Source: Mesorhizobium onobrychidis (GTDB taxonomy: Bacteria > Pseudomonadota > Alphaproteobacteria > Rhizobiales > Rhizobiaceae). Taken from it: 64,000 nt of DNA. Every line of letters begins with the position of its first letter. Positions within the stretch are counted from its first letter, which is position 1. A program made the position numbers and the translations under genes. The notes under the pieces are model-generated. The model had not been told where the DNA came from. It worked only from the letters and a program-made list of their open reading frames with translations, and did not search any database. Shown in pieces: positions 41,706 through 49,750 of the stretch. The DNA lies in contig NZ_CP062229.1 of NCBI RefSeq assembly GCF_024707545.1, forward strand, positions 434,001 through 498,000. The letters are read 5' to 3'.

Positions 41706-42824
41706 CTACGCCGATAGATGCTGATTGAAGAAACTGGACAGCTTATCGAAGGGAATGAGATCCACGCGGTCGTAGAGATCGACGTGGCCGGCGCCCGGAA
41801 CCCAGACGAACTCCTTCGGCTCGGCCGCGCGCTTGTAGGCGTCCTCGCTGAACTCACGGGAGTGCGCCTGGTCGCCTGTGATGAACAGCATCGGCCGCGG
41901 CGAGATCGTCTCGATGTCATTGAACGGGTAGAAGTTCATGAACTTGACGTTGCTGGTTACCGTTGGCTTTGTCGTCCTTTGGTCGGATGCGCCCGCCGGG
42001 GTGAACTCACCGCGCGGCGTTCGATAGAAATCGTAGAACTCGCGCTGTATCGGATGGGTGTCTGCAGTCAGTTCGAGATCCGTTCCACCCGCGACCGCAA
42101 TCTCGCCGCCTTCGAATTCAACGTAACGCTGCTCGGCCGCCGCCGCGATGATTTGTTTGCGCTGCTCGACTGACAGCGAGTGGTTGAGCGCGTTGCGGTT
42201 GGCGGCGCCCATGTCGTACATGCTGACGGTCGCGATGGCCTTCAGGCGCGGATCGATCTTGGCCGCGCTGATGATAAAACTGCCGCTGCCGCAGACACCG
42301 ATCCCGCCGATCCGTTCCCGGTCCACGAACGGCCGGGTGCCGAGGAAATCGACCGCGGCGCTGAATGCCTCCGCGTAGAAGTCAGGCGAAACGGCATTGC
42401 GAGGCTGCCCTTCGCTCTCGCCCCAGAAGGGCAGGTCGATCGACATGGCAACAAAGCCCTGCTCGGCCATCTTCGTCGCGTAGAGGTTCGCGCTCTGCTC
42501 CTTGACCGCACCCATCGGATGTCCGACGACAATCGCCGGAATGGCTGCATTCTGGGCCAGGTTCCTGGGGGTGAACAGATTGCCGGTGACGTTCAGTTGA
42601 TACTGGCTCCTGAAGCTCACCTTTTCCAGGTTCACCTGATCGCTGGTGTAGAAGTTGCTGGCGCCGTTCGACATATCTTGAGCCTTTGCAAAGGGGGTAT
42701 TGAGGATTGACATCGCACCGAGCGCCGCAACGCTCGCGCCGGTCAGCTTCAGGAGGTTCCGCCGACCGACATCAAGGCCGGCCTGCTGCTCTACTGAGTT
42801 CTCTGTTCCAATTGGCTTGTTCAT
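41706..42824 (-). CDS. Tat-exported alpha/beta hydrolase (dienelactone hydrolase/YcjY-like)
   Basis: This 372-aa protein has a Tat signal (GRRNLLKLTGASVAALGAMS, residues 20-39, with cleavage after FAKA). The hydrolase domain has IVVGHPMGAVKEQSANLYATKMAEQGF, SIDLPFWGESEGQPRN, and a nucleophile elbow GIGVCGSGSFII, in which Cys occupies the usual Ser position as in dienelactone hydrolase relatives. The acid and His lie in FITGDQAHSREFSEDA and GAGHVDLYD. It is divergent from the LysR gene at 43094, its likely regulator. Confidence 0.9.
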   Translation of the reverse strand: MNKPIGTENSVEQQAGLDVGRRNLLKLTGASVAALGAMSILNTPFAKAQDMSNGASNFYTSDQVNLEKVSFRSQYQLNVTGNLFTPRNLAQNAAIPAIVVGHPMGAVKEQSANLYATKMAEQGFVAMSIDLPFWGESEGQPRNAVSPDFYAEAFSAAVDFLGTRPFVDRERIGGIGVCGSGSFIISAAKIDPRLKAIATVSMYDMGAANRNALNHSLSVEQRKQIIAAAAEQRYVEFEGGEIAVAGGTDLELTADTHPIQREFYDFYRTPRGEFTPAGASDQRTTKPTVTSNVKFMNFYPFNDIETISPRPMLFITGDQAHSREFSEDAYKRAAEPKEFVWVPGAGHVDLYDRVDLIPFDKLSSFFNQHLSA

Positions 42825-43033
42825 GCTTCAATCTCCTGTGACAGCGAGAAATGTCGGTGAGCCAAGCGGTCGAATTAGATCATCCGCTTCGATTGTCGTT
42901 GTGAAACCAGCACATCAAGCGGGACTGCATTCCCACGCGCCTCGTGGTTCCCTCCTGATGGCCGCAACTCATTTGGCCGCAACTCATTGAACCCAAAAAG
43001 TAGCGACCTCAGATCACTACGATTAGATCGCTT

Positions 43034-43070
43034 AATTCGCTTGCGTTAATCGATGAGAGACATAAATCTT
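43034..43070. promoter_or_regulatory. LysR control block, intact locus
   Basis: This is the partner of 41454-41490, 24 bp before the LysR start and within the gap to the hydrolase gene. Its exact conservation while flanking bases have diverged suggests it binds the LysR protein. Confidence 0.6.
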
Positions 43071-43093
43071 CCTCAATCAGTTCGGACAGTTTC

Positions 43094-43990
43094 ATGGCGA
43101 AGGAAGACTTCAACGACCTGTTATGGTTCCTGGCCGTGGCCGAGGAAAAAAGCTTTACGCGCGCGGCAGCAAAGCTTGGCGTCACGCAGTCCACGCTCAG
43201 CCACACGATAAAGCGCCTGGAAACGGCGATGGGCATCAGGCTGCTCATGCGCACGACGCGAAGCGTGGCGACCACCGAGGCAGGCGAGCGCCTGCGGCAG
43301 TCTCTCGCGCCGCGTGTCGCGGAGATCGAGGCGGAGATCGCCGCACTGATGGAATTCCGCGACAAGCCTGCCGGCACAATCAGGCTGACCCTTTCGGATC
43401 ATGCATTCGAAAGCGTCGTCTGGCCGAAGCTCAGGCCGATGCTCGCCAACTATCCCGACATCAAGCTGGAATTCAGCATCGACAATGGGCTTCGCAACAT
43501 CGTCGACGACGGCTTCGACGCCGGCGTCCGGTTGGGGGAAAGCGTCGAGAAGGATATGATCGCGGTTCGGATCGGTCCTGACTGGCGGATGGTCGCAGTC
43601 GCCTCGCCCGACTATTTCGCCACGCATCCTGCGCCCCGGCATCCGCAAGAGCTGATCGGGCACAACTGCATGAACATGCGCCAGACACGGGGCGGCGGAC
43701 TCTATGCCTGGGAGTTCGAGAAGGACGGTCAGGAGCTTCGCGTCCGGGTAGACGGGCAGCTCACCTTCAACACGAACTACGCCATGGTGGATGCGGCCTT
43801 GAAGGGCTATGGCATGGCCTTCGTCCCCGAGAACCTTGTGGAACGGCAGGTCGCGTCCGGCGAGCTCGTCCAGGCGCTGGACGACTGGTGCCTGAAGTTT
43901 CCAGGCTACTACATTTATTACCCAAGCCGCAGGCAGGGCCTGCCGGCGTTCAAGGTGATCGTCGATGCGCTGCGGCAAGGGGAGGCATAA
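43094..43990 (+). CDS. LysR family transcriptional regulator
   Basis: This 298-aa regulator has the HTH at residues 4-63 (FNDLLWFLAVAEEKSFTRAAAKLGVTQSTLSHTIKRLETAMGIRLLMRTTRSV). The effector domain has AGTIRLTLSDHAFESVVWPKLRPM, DAGVRLGESVEKDMIAVRIG and DAALKGYGMAFVPENLV. It is divergent from the Tat hydrolase gene and convergent with the alcohol dehydrogenase operon. The truncated paralogue upstream of the molybdenum oxidoreductase suggests that it now may control both. Confidence 0.93.
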   Translation: MAKEDFNDLLWFLAVAEEKSFTRAAAKLGVTQSTLSHTIKRLETAMGIRLLMRTTRSVATTEAGERLRQSLAPRVAEIEAEIAALMEFRDKPAGTIRLTLSDHAFESVVWPKLRPMLANYPDIKLEFSIDNGLRNIVDDGFDAGVRLGESVEKDMIAVRIGPDWRMVAVASPDYFATHPAPRHPQELIGHNCMNMRQTRGGGLYAWEFEKDGQELRVRVDGQLTFNTNYAMVDAALKGYGMAFVPENLVERQVASGELVQALDDWCLKFPGYYIYYPSRRQGLPAFKVIVDALRQGEA

Positions 43991-44029
43991 ACAGCAGTTG
44001 CATCACCCTCCCCGCCCTAGGCTCCGTTC

Positions 44030-45046
44030 TCAGACCTGAAGCAGCACCTTGATCGCACGCCGTTCGTCCATGGCGCGGTAGCCATCGGCAACTTGCGCTA
44101 GCGGTAGCTGCAAGTCGAAGACCTTGCCGGGCTTGATCTTGCCTTTGAGCACACGGTCCATGAGGTCGGGCAGGAAGCGTCGGACAGGCGCCGGCCCTCC
44201 CAGCATGCGCTTCTGGCCGAAGAAGAGCCGCTGGCCGTCGAAATTGACGCCATGCGGAACGCCGACATAGCCGATCGTGCCGCCGGGGCGCGAGCAGGCC
44301 AACGCCTGATCGAACGATTCCGCCGTGCCGACGCATTCCAGCACCGAGTCCGCGCCTACGCCATTGGTAAGATTCTTGACGCGCGCTATACCCTCCTCGC
44401 CGCGCTCGGCCACGATGTCGGTGGCACCGAACTCGCGGGCGAGTTGCTGTCGGCTCTCGTGACGGCTCATCGCGATGATGCGCTCCGCGCCCATCTCCTT
44501 GGCTGCGAGCACACCCATCAGGCCGACAGCGCCATCGCCGACCACGACGACGGTCGAGCCTTCCCTGACTTCTGCTGCATCCGCCGCATACCAGCCGGTG
44601 CCCAGCACGTCGGACACCGCGAGCAGATCCGGCACTTGGTCGGCGGAAGGAACTTCCGCCGTGGCCACCAGCGTGCCGTCCGCCAAAGGCACACGGGCAT
44701 AAGGCGCCTGCGCCCCGCTCATGAACTCGCGCTGCACACAGGACGACTGGAAGCCGAACCGGCAATGCGGGCAGGTGTTGTCGGAGATGCAGAAAGAGCC
44801 GACGACGAACTGGCCGGGACGGACCGTGCGAACCTCGCTGCCGACCTCGACCACGACGCCACAATATTCGTGGCCCATATGCATCGGGCGGTCCACCGGC
44901 TGCAGCCCGCGATAGGGCCACAGATCGGATCCGCAGATGCAACTGGCTGACAGCTTGATGATGGCGTCGGTCGGCTGCAGGATCTTGGGATCGGCGATTT
45001 CCTCGCAGCGGATGTCGCCTGGCTTGTGAAGAATGGTTGCGAGCAT
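44030..45046 (-). CDS. Zinc-dependent alcohol dehydrogenase
   Basis: This 338-aa medium-chain dehydrogenase retains the catalytic zinc ligands (SCICGSDLWPYRG, MGHEYCGVVVEVG). The structural zinc lobe is reduced: NTCPHCRFGFQSSC has three of the four usual cysteines. NAD-binding motif VVVVGDGAVGLMGVLAA follows. It is the last gene of an operon with an MFS transporter and a cyclophilin-like protein (gap of 25 bp). It resembles IMP-dehydrogenase-unrelated zinc ADHs that act on aromatic or aliphatic alcohols; the exact substrate is unknown. Confidence 0.9.
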   Translation of the reverse strand: MLATILHKPGDIRCEEIADPKILQPTDAIIKLSASCICGSDLWPYRGLQPVDRPMHMGHEYCGVVVEVGSEVRTVRPGQFVVGSFCISDNTCPHCRFGFQSSCVQREFMSGAQAPYARVPLADGTLVATAEVPSADQVPDLLAVSDVLGTGWYAADAAEVREGSTVVVVGDGAVGLMGVLAAKEMGAERIIAMSRHESRQQLAREFGATDIVAERGEEGIARVKNLTNGVGADSVLECVGTAESFDQALACSRPGGTIGYVGVPHGVNFDGQRLFFGQKRMLGGPAPVRRFLPDLMDRVLKGKIKPGKVFDLQLPLAQVADGYRAMDERRAIKVLLQV

Positions 45047-45071
45047 GAGAGTGCGCCTTTCTTGCGTTGCG

Positions 45072-45548
45072 TCAGGAGATGGCTTCGATGCGCAGGGGAA
45101 ACTCGCCACGAACGTGCAGCGCCTCGTAGCCGTCGTCGAAGCGGCCGAGCCTGATCAACCTGGGGTGACGGTAGTCGGCGTAGAACATGGCGAGGTTGCC
45201 CCAGGGCATGAAGTAGCACAGATCGTAGGGCTGCTCATTGTCGAATGGGCCGCTTCCCTCTTCGGTGAGCTTGCGCGGCAGGTGTGCGATCTTTTCGTTG
45301 TTGCTGAAATCCTCGATCGTCAGATCGAGCGGCAGCATGGAGAAAAAATCTCGGGCCGACGGGTTGTCGTAAAGCGTGGCGGTCATGATCCGACCGTCGA
45401 ACGTCATTCTAATCCGCATGTTGGTAGGCTCCTGGCTGGTCGGGTCGCTGCCCTGCTGGCTGTAGGCGAGGCGCGGCAGGGCCGCCGTCGCGAGCGCGCC
45501 GCCAAGCAATGCTCGGCGGCTAAGAGTAGGCGGCAGCTTGATCGTCAT
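45072..45548 (-). CDS. Tat-exported cyclophilin-like fold protein
   Basis: This 158-aa protein has a Tat signal (SRRALLGGALATAALPRLAYS, residues 9-29). The mature part (MRIRMTFDGRIMTATLYDNPSARDFFSMLPLDLTIEDFSNNEKIAHLP... NEQPYDLCYFMPWGNLAMFY) matches the bacterial cyclophilin-like barrel family, which lacks proven prolyl isomerase activity. Its ATG overlaps the MFS stop codon by 4 bp. Such proteins often accompany alcohol/aldehyde dehydrogenases in LysR-linked loci. Confidence 0.85.
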   Translation of the reverse strand: MTIKLPPTLSRRALLGGALATAALPRLAYSQQGSDPTSQEPTNMRIRMTFDGRIMTATLYDNPSARDFFSMLPLDLTIEDFSNNEKIAHLPRKLTEEGSGPFDNEQPYDLCYFMPWGNLAMFYADYRHPRLIRLGRFDDGYEALHVRGEFPLRIEAIS

Positions 45549-46735
45549 GGCAGAGAACTCCGAGCTGCGCGCCATGCGGCGACTGCGAAGAGCGACGATC
45601 CGCAGAGAAGCGCTGCGCCGAACGCGAAAGCGCTCCACCAGCCGATCGCATCGAAGAGCATACCACCGATCGCCGCCCCGCCTGTAATCGCCAACTGGAT
45701 GACGGCGACCTGCAGCCCGCCTCCTGCCTCCGCATCGTCCGGCAGGACGCGGCTCAGCCACGTGCCCCAGCCGACCGGGGCAGCAGTTCCGAGGAAGCCC
45801 CAGGCGACGAGCAACAGGAACACCGGAACGGGCATCGCCCCGAGCGCGATAAGCCCGAAAGCGTGAACAGCCATTACGAGCGGGATCACGACCAGGATGC
45901 CGAACAGGCGCTTGGTCAGGAGCCGTCCGACGCACCATGTGCCGACAACACCTGCCAAGCCCATGACGAGCAGCACGGCCGAGAGCGAGGGGATGGCGAG
46001 ACCCGTCACGCCCTCGAGGAACGGGCGCAGATAGGTGAACAGCGCGAACTGCCCCATGAAGAGCATCAGGATGGAAGCCATGCCGAACGCGACCGGGCGG
46101 CGGCCAAGCAGTGCCAGCAGATTGGCGGACGTCCTCCTGTTGCGCGGGGGGAGCGACGGCAGACTGATCCACTGCCAGACCAAGGCCAACAGGCCGAGCG
46201 GGACGACGAGAAAGAAGGCGCCGCGCCAGCCGACATATGCTCCGAGAAAACTGCCTAGAGGCGCCGCGATTGTCGCCGCGATCGCGTTGCCCGCGTTCAG
46301 CATGGCGAGCGCCCTGGGGACGAGGTCTTCCGAAACGAGGCGCATGACGATCGAGGTCGACATCGACCAGAAGCCACCGATCGCGACCCCGAGCATCGCC
46401 CGGCCGACCATGAGGAAGGCGTAGCTCGGGGCGAAGGTCACCGCGAGGCCTGACGCAATCAGGAGCACCGTGAAGCCGCTCACAACGAGCTTTCGGTCGA
46501 TCCGGCGCGTGAGACTGGAGACCAGCAGACTGGTCACGACGGCAAAGGCGCCCGATATCGAGATGGCCTGTCCGGTCCGGCCTTCGGTAATCCCGAGATC
46601 GGCCGCGATCGGAGAGAGCAGACTGACCGGCATGAACTCCGACGCAATCAGCACGGCGACACACAGCGCCATCGAAAGCACCGCGCCCCATGCGGCGCGG
46701 TCATCGGCAAGCTGGGTGTCGTAGGTGGTTTCCAT
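45545..46735 (-). CDS. MFS transporter (sugar-efflux/arabinose-efflux permease type)
   Basis: This 396-aa protein has 12 predicted membrane segments. It has an early EFMPVSLLSPIAADLGITEGRTGQAISISGAFAVV segment and loop RRIDRKLVVSG typical of the DHA1/SotB-like family. The start at 46735 has AGGA 8 nt upstream. It heads the MFS/cyclophilin-like/ADH operon. Export of a toxic small molecule is the usual role. Confidence 0.9.
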   Translation of the reverse strand: METTYDTQLADDRAAWGAVLSMALCVAVLIASEFMPVSLLSPIAADLGITEGRTGQAISISGAFAVVTSLLVSSLTRRIDRKLVVSGFTVLLIASGLAVTFAPSYAFLMVGRAMLGVAIGGFWSMSTSIVMRLVSEDLVPRALAMLNAGNAIAATIAAPLGSFLGAYVGWRGAFFLVVPLGLLALVWQWISLPSLPPRNRRTSANLLALLGRRPVAFGMASILMLFMGQFALFTYLRPFLEGVTGLAIPSLSAVLLVMGLAGVVGTWCVGRLLTKRLFGILVVIPLVMAVHAFGLIALGAMPVPVFLLLVAWGFLGTAAPVGWGTWLSRVLPDDAEAGGGLQVAVIQLAITGGAAIGGMLFDAIGWWSAFAFGAALLCGSSLFAVAAWRAARSSLP

Positions 46736-47201
46736 GGCCGGCATCCTGACGAGGCGGCAGGCGGCTCGTTCACGCCGCCGATCCACCGCTATGCCCTGCT
46801 AAATAGCGTCCCTACGCCAATCGCATTAGACGGACCAATCCACTTGGACTTATCGATCCCGCGCATAAATCAAGCTGGGGGCCGCGGCTGCCTGGCGGGC
46901 CATGAAGCTGTCGAGGCTCTGGCCATGGACGAGAAAACTTGAAGCGTGAACCTAAAGTCAGCCGTTGCGGGAGCTTGGGGTGCGGCGGGCGCCGGTCGCA
47001 TTCGGATACTCGTGCAGTTCACACATGGCGCAGGGTCCAGCCGCATCGACACCTGACGTCAGTGGAAGCCATTCCCGCTTGCGTGCGACATCGTTCGGCG
47101 GTTTATCCGTTGTGCAAAACAGTTTCAGAATTTCCGCAGACTAAATCGCAGACTAATAGGGACTTTTAGTCTGCCGCGAATCCGCTAAGTGCTTGAAATT
47201 A
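46736..47201. other. Gap between MFS operon and tRNA-Arg, no gene
   Basis: These 466 bases hold the upstream region of the MFS operon and the 3' flank of the tRNA. No coding sequence is supported; the few reading frames lack ribosome sites. It is the inner end of the segment bounded by remnant D and the intact tRNA. Confidence 0.45.
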
Positions 47202-47278
47202 TGGCGCGCCCGAAGAGATTCGAACTCCTGACCCCCAGATTCGTAGTCTGGTGCTCTATCCAGCTGAGCTACGGGCGC
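47202..47278 (-). tRNA. tRNA-Arg(ACG), intact copy
   Basis: This is a 77-nt gene including the encoded CCA. Acceptor GCGCCCG pairs perfectly with CGGGCGC, the D arm is GCTC/GAGC, and the anticodon stem is CCAGA/TCTGG with loop CTACGAA (anticodon ACG, A becoming inosine). The T arm is AGGAG-TTCGAAT-CTCTT with one G-U pair. Its 3' half is repeated at 38019-38065 and, in part, at 32643-32669. Confidence 0.97.
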
Positions 47279-47428
47279 GCAACAGGCCATGCTTTGCATG
47301 GCCCGCGATCCGATCCTTAACGACCGGCCGCGATGTGACGTGTTCCCTAGCGACTGAATTTCCGAAAAGCAAGCCGATCCGGCAAAAGTTTTGCTGTTGT
47401 GCCTTGACGGGGATTCGGCGGGGCAGGA

Positions 47429-48916
47429 TCAGGCCGGGCGGCGCAGGCCGTTGCGGGCCTGGTCGAGCCGGACCGGCTGGTCGGGAATGGTAACCGCGAA
47501 TGTGGTGCGGCCGCCTCTGCTTTCGACAAGCTCCACCGTGCCGCTATGGGCGCGGATCAATTCATAGGCGATCGCCAGGCCAAGACCGGTGCCGCCGCTG
47601 CGGGCCGAGCCGCGGAACGCCGCGAACAGGTTCTCGCGCGCCTTCGGCGGCAGGCCGGGGCCGGTGTCAGTGACCGTGATGCGGCTGACGCTGCCGACGC
47701 GCTCGGCCGACACCTCCAGCCGGCGCACCACCGCACTTTCCGCGTCCGCCGCCATCGCCTGCACGGCGTTGCGGCAAAGATTGGTGAGCACGCGAAAAAG
47801 CTGATCGGAATCGGCATCCACCTCGAAAGCCAGATCGACGGCGTTGACGAATTCGATGCCGCCTTCGGTGTCGAGCAGGCCGTGGACGTCGTCGACCAGC
47901 TGGCGCAGCCTGAGCCTGCGGCGCGAGGGCGGCGGCTCCTGGGTACGGCCATAGGCGAGCACACCTTCCGAATAAGATACGGCGCGATCGAGCGCCCGCA
48001 GCAACTTCGGCGCGAAGGCCTGCACGGTCGGGTCCTTGACCTGGCGCAAGCGGTCCGACATCAGCTGCGCCGACGCCAGGATGTTGCGCATGTCGTGGTT
48101 GATCTTCGACACGGCGAGGCCAAGGTCGGCGAGATGCTTCTGCTCGGAGAGCATCTTTTGCAGGCGCTCCTGCATCTGCGAGAGCTCGCGCTCTGCAACG
48201 CCGATCTCGTCGGCGCGGGCGGCGGGATGGATGATCCGCCCAGGGTCGTCCGGCGCCTCGGAGAAGGCCAGCATCGAGCGCGTCATCGTCCGGATTGGAC
48301 CGATCATGATCAGGTCTATGGCGGCATAGACCAGCATGGCGGTGAACAGCGAGATCAGCAGCGAGACGAAGGCGACGTTGCGCGAATAGATGAGCATGGC
48401 ATTGCGCAGGCTGTAGTCGGGCATGATCAGCTCGAATTCCTTGTCGCTGTCGCCAACCGGTCCGAAAACGCGCAGCATCCGCTCGCCGCCGAAAAACAGC
48501 GTGTCCAAAGCGCCGGTCATGCCCTCGAACAGGCCGACATTGGCGATGTCGATATGCTCGTCGACCTGCGGCGGCATCTCAGCCACGACCAGAAGCCGCG
48601 AGACACCCCCGTCGCGCACGGCGATCGCCTTGGCGCCGATCGCCATCAGCACATCGTTCTGGGCGGCGCGGGACAGCGAGGCGGGCTCGCCCTGCACCAG
48701 CACGATCGAGACGGCCGCGGCGGTGCTCAGCCTCTCCTTCAGCCAACTCAGCCGGTAGCTGGCGATCCAGGGCAGAAAGATAAGGACCTCGGCCATGAGC
48801 ACGAAGACGATGGTGAGCAGCAGGAGCTTTGTCGACAATCCACGCGACAACGGCACCCTCCGGGCGGCCGCGGTCGCCCGATCGGTCCTTTCCTCCGCGG
48901 ATGGGATTTCACTCAT
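47429..48916 (-). CDS. Sensor histidine kinase
   Basis: This 495-aa membrane kinase has the first membrane segment at 29-52 (TKLLLLTIVFVLMAEVLIFLPWIA), a periplasmic region of about 120 residues and a second segment at about 182-205 (VAFVSLLISLFTAMLVYAAIDLIM). A HAMP-like linker follows, then the dimerisation helix with the phospho-acceptor His in SKINHDMRNILASAQLMSDRL. The ATP-binding part has LCRNAVQAMA (N box), TDTGPGLPPKARENLF (G1) and GGTGLGLAIAYELI (G2). No response regulator is adjacent, so it is an orphan kinase. Confidence 0.92.
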   Translation of the reverse strand: MSEIPSAEERTDRATAAARRVPLSRGLSTKLLLLTIVFVLMAEVLIFLPWIASYRLSWLKERLSTAAAVSIVLVQGEPASLSRAAQNDVLMAIGAKAIAVRDGGVSRLLVVAEMPPQVDEHIDIANVGLFEGMTGALDTLFFGGERMLRVFGPVGDSDKEFELIMPDYSLRNAMLIYSRNVAFVSLLISLFTAMLVYAAIDLIMIGPIRTMTRSMLAFSEAPDDPGRIIHPAARADEIGVAERELSQMQERLQKMLSEQKHLADLGLAVSKINHDMRNILASAQLMSDRLRQVKDPTVQAFAPKLLRALDRAVSYSEGVLAYGRTQEPPPSRRRLRLRQLVDDVHGLLDTEGGIEFVNAVDLAFEVDADSDQLFRVLTNLCRNAVQAMAADAESAVVRRLEVSAERVGSVSRITVTDTGPGLPPKARENLFAAFRGSARSGGTGLGLAIAYELIRAHSGTVELVESRGGRTTFAVTIPDQPVRLDQARNGLRRPA

Positions 48917-49232
48917 GCTGCTTCTTCACGATCACTTGATCGAGCGAGATTAAGCCATTGCGGCTTTTTTGCCAATTTCATCCTTCGTCCCAATACGGGA
49001 TAAGACCGCCAAGACTTCGGCCATCGCTTCAGCCCATCGGCCTGACGGTGCCGTATGTCGGCGCCGGATGTCGGTAGCCGGATTGACTTCCAAAACCCTT
49101 CTTTCTATAAGCCCGCTCACGCTCGGGCCATTCGTCCCGGCGCGGTTTCGATCGCGCCAAAACCGGCCGGGCAAAGCTCCTGTTACAGCGTGACAGAATC
49201 AAGAAGGGCCGCACCCCGCGGTATTAAAACAA
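48917..49232. other. Promoter region of kinase and rpmH
   Basis: There is no gene in these 316 bases. The rpmH promoter candidate at 49083-49111 is listed separately. I see no DnaA-box cluster or origin-like AT-rich region. Confidence 0.5.
49083..49111 (+). promoter_or_regulatory. Candidate sigma-70 promoter of rpmH-rnpA-yidC
   Basis: TTGACT (49083-49088) and TATAAG (49106-49111) are exactly 17 bp apart, followed by a leader of about 115 nt to rpmH. Ribosomal-protein promoters in rhizobia resemble this consensus. Confidence 0.6.
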
Positions 49233-49367
49233 ATGAAGCGTACCTACCAGCCGTCCAAACTCGTCCGCAAACGCCGGCACGGTTTCCGTGCCCGCATGGC
49301 CACCAAGGGTGGTCGTGGCGTCGTCGCAGCCCGCCGCAACCGCGGTCGCAAGCGGCTCAGCGCCTGA
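49233..49367 (+). CDS. rpmH: 50S ribosomal protein L34
   Basis: This 44-aa basic protein of the large ribosomal subunit reads [20 protein letters not shown] and ends [11 protein letters not shown], the complete standard L34 sequence. It is followed immediately by rnpA on the same strand, the usual order. Confidence 0.98.
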   Translation: MKRTYQPSKLVRKRRHGFRARMATKGGRGVVAARRNRGRKRLSA

Positions 49368-49383
49368 ACGGAAGACGAGATCG

Positions 49384-49737
49384 TTGCCCGCAACCGGCAA
49401 GCCAGTGGGAGCACATCCCAAGCGGCTTCTGAAGCGCGCGGAATTCCTGGCCGTCCGGCGTGGCGAAAAGCGCCGCGGGCGGCTTTTTCTCGTCGAGGTT
49501 CTGGACCGCAGCGACGCAGAGGCGCCTCGCGTCGGCTACACGGTCACCAAGAAGGTCGGCAACGCAGTCGTCCGCAACCGCATCCGGCGGCGGCTGAGAG
49601 AAGCCGTGCGCACGCACGCCGCGGGTGACATGGCGCATGGCAATGACTATGTCATCGTCGGGCGCGAAGATGTGCTTACCATTCCGTTCGGCCAGTTGAA
49701 GGCCGAACTCTCCCGCCGACTGCGCGGAACACGATAG
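49384..49737 (+). CDS. rnpA: Ribonuclease P protein component
   Basis: This 117-aa protein subunit helps the RNase P RNA mature tRNA 5' ends. It has [25 protein letters not shown] and the RNR motif in [19 protein letters not shown]. The start is uncertain: no ATG fits, since the frame upstream overlaps rpmH. TTG at 49384 with GGAAG upstream gives the normal length; GTG at 49405 is an alternative. The yidC gene follows 13 bp later. Confidence 0.92.
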   Translation: MPATGKPVGAHPKRLLKRAEFLAVRRGEKRRGRLFLVEVLDRSDAEAPRVGYTVTKKVGNAVVRNRIRRRLREAVRTHAAGDMAHGNDYVIVGREDVLTIPFGQLKAELSRRLRGTR

Positions 49738-49750
49738 GCCAAGGCTTTCG

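Noticed and set aside
46939..47169. 76-codon frame before the intact tRNA-Arg
   Set aside because: No ribosome site, no recognisable domain, unusual composition for the neighbourhood.
48917..49232. Replication origin near rpmH
   Set aside because: No dnaA gene, DnaA-box cluster or AT-rich unwinding element is visible; in rhizobia the origin is usually elsewhere.
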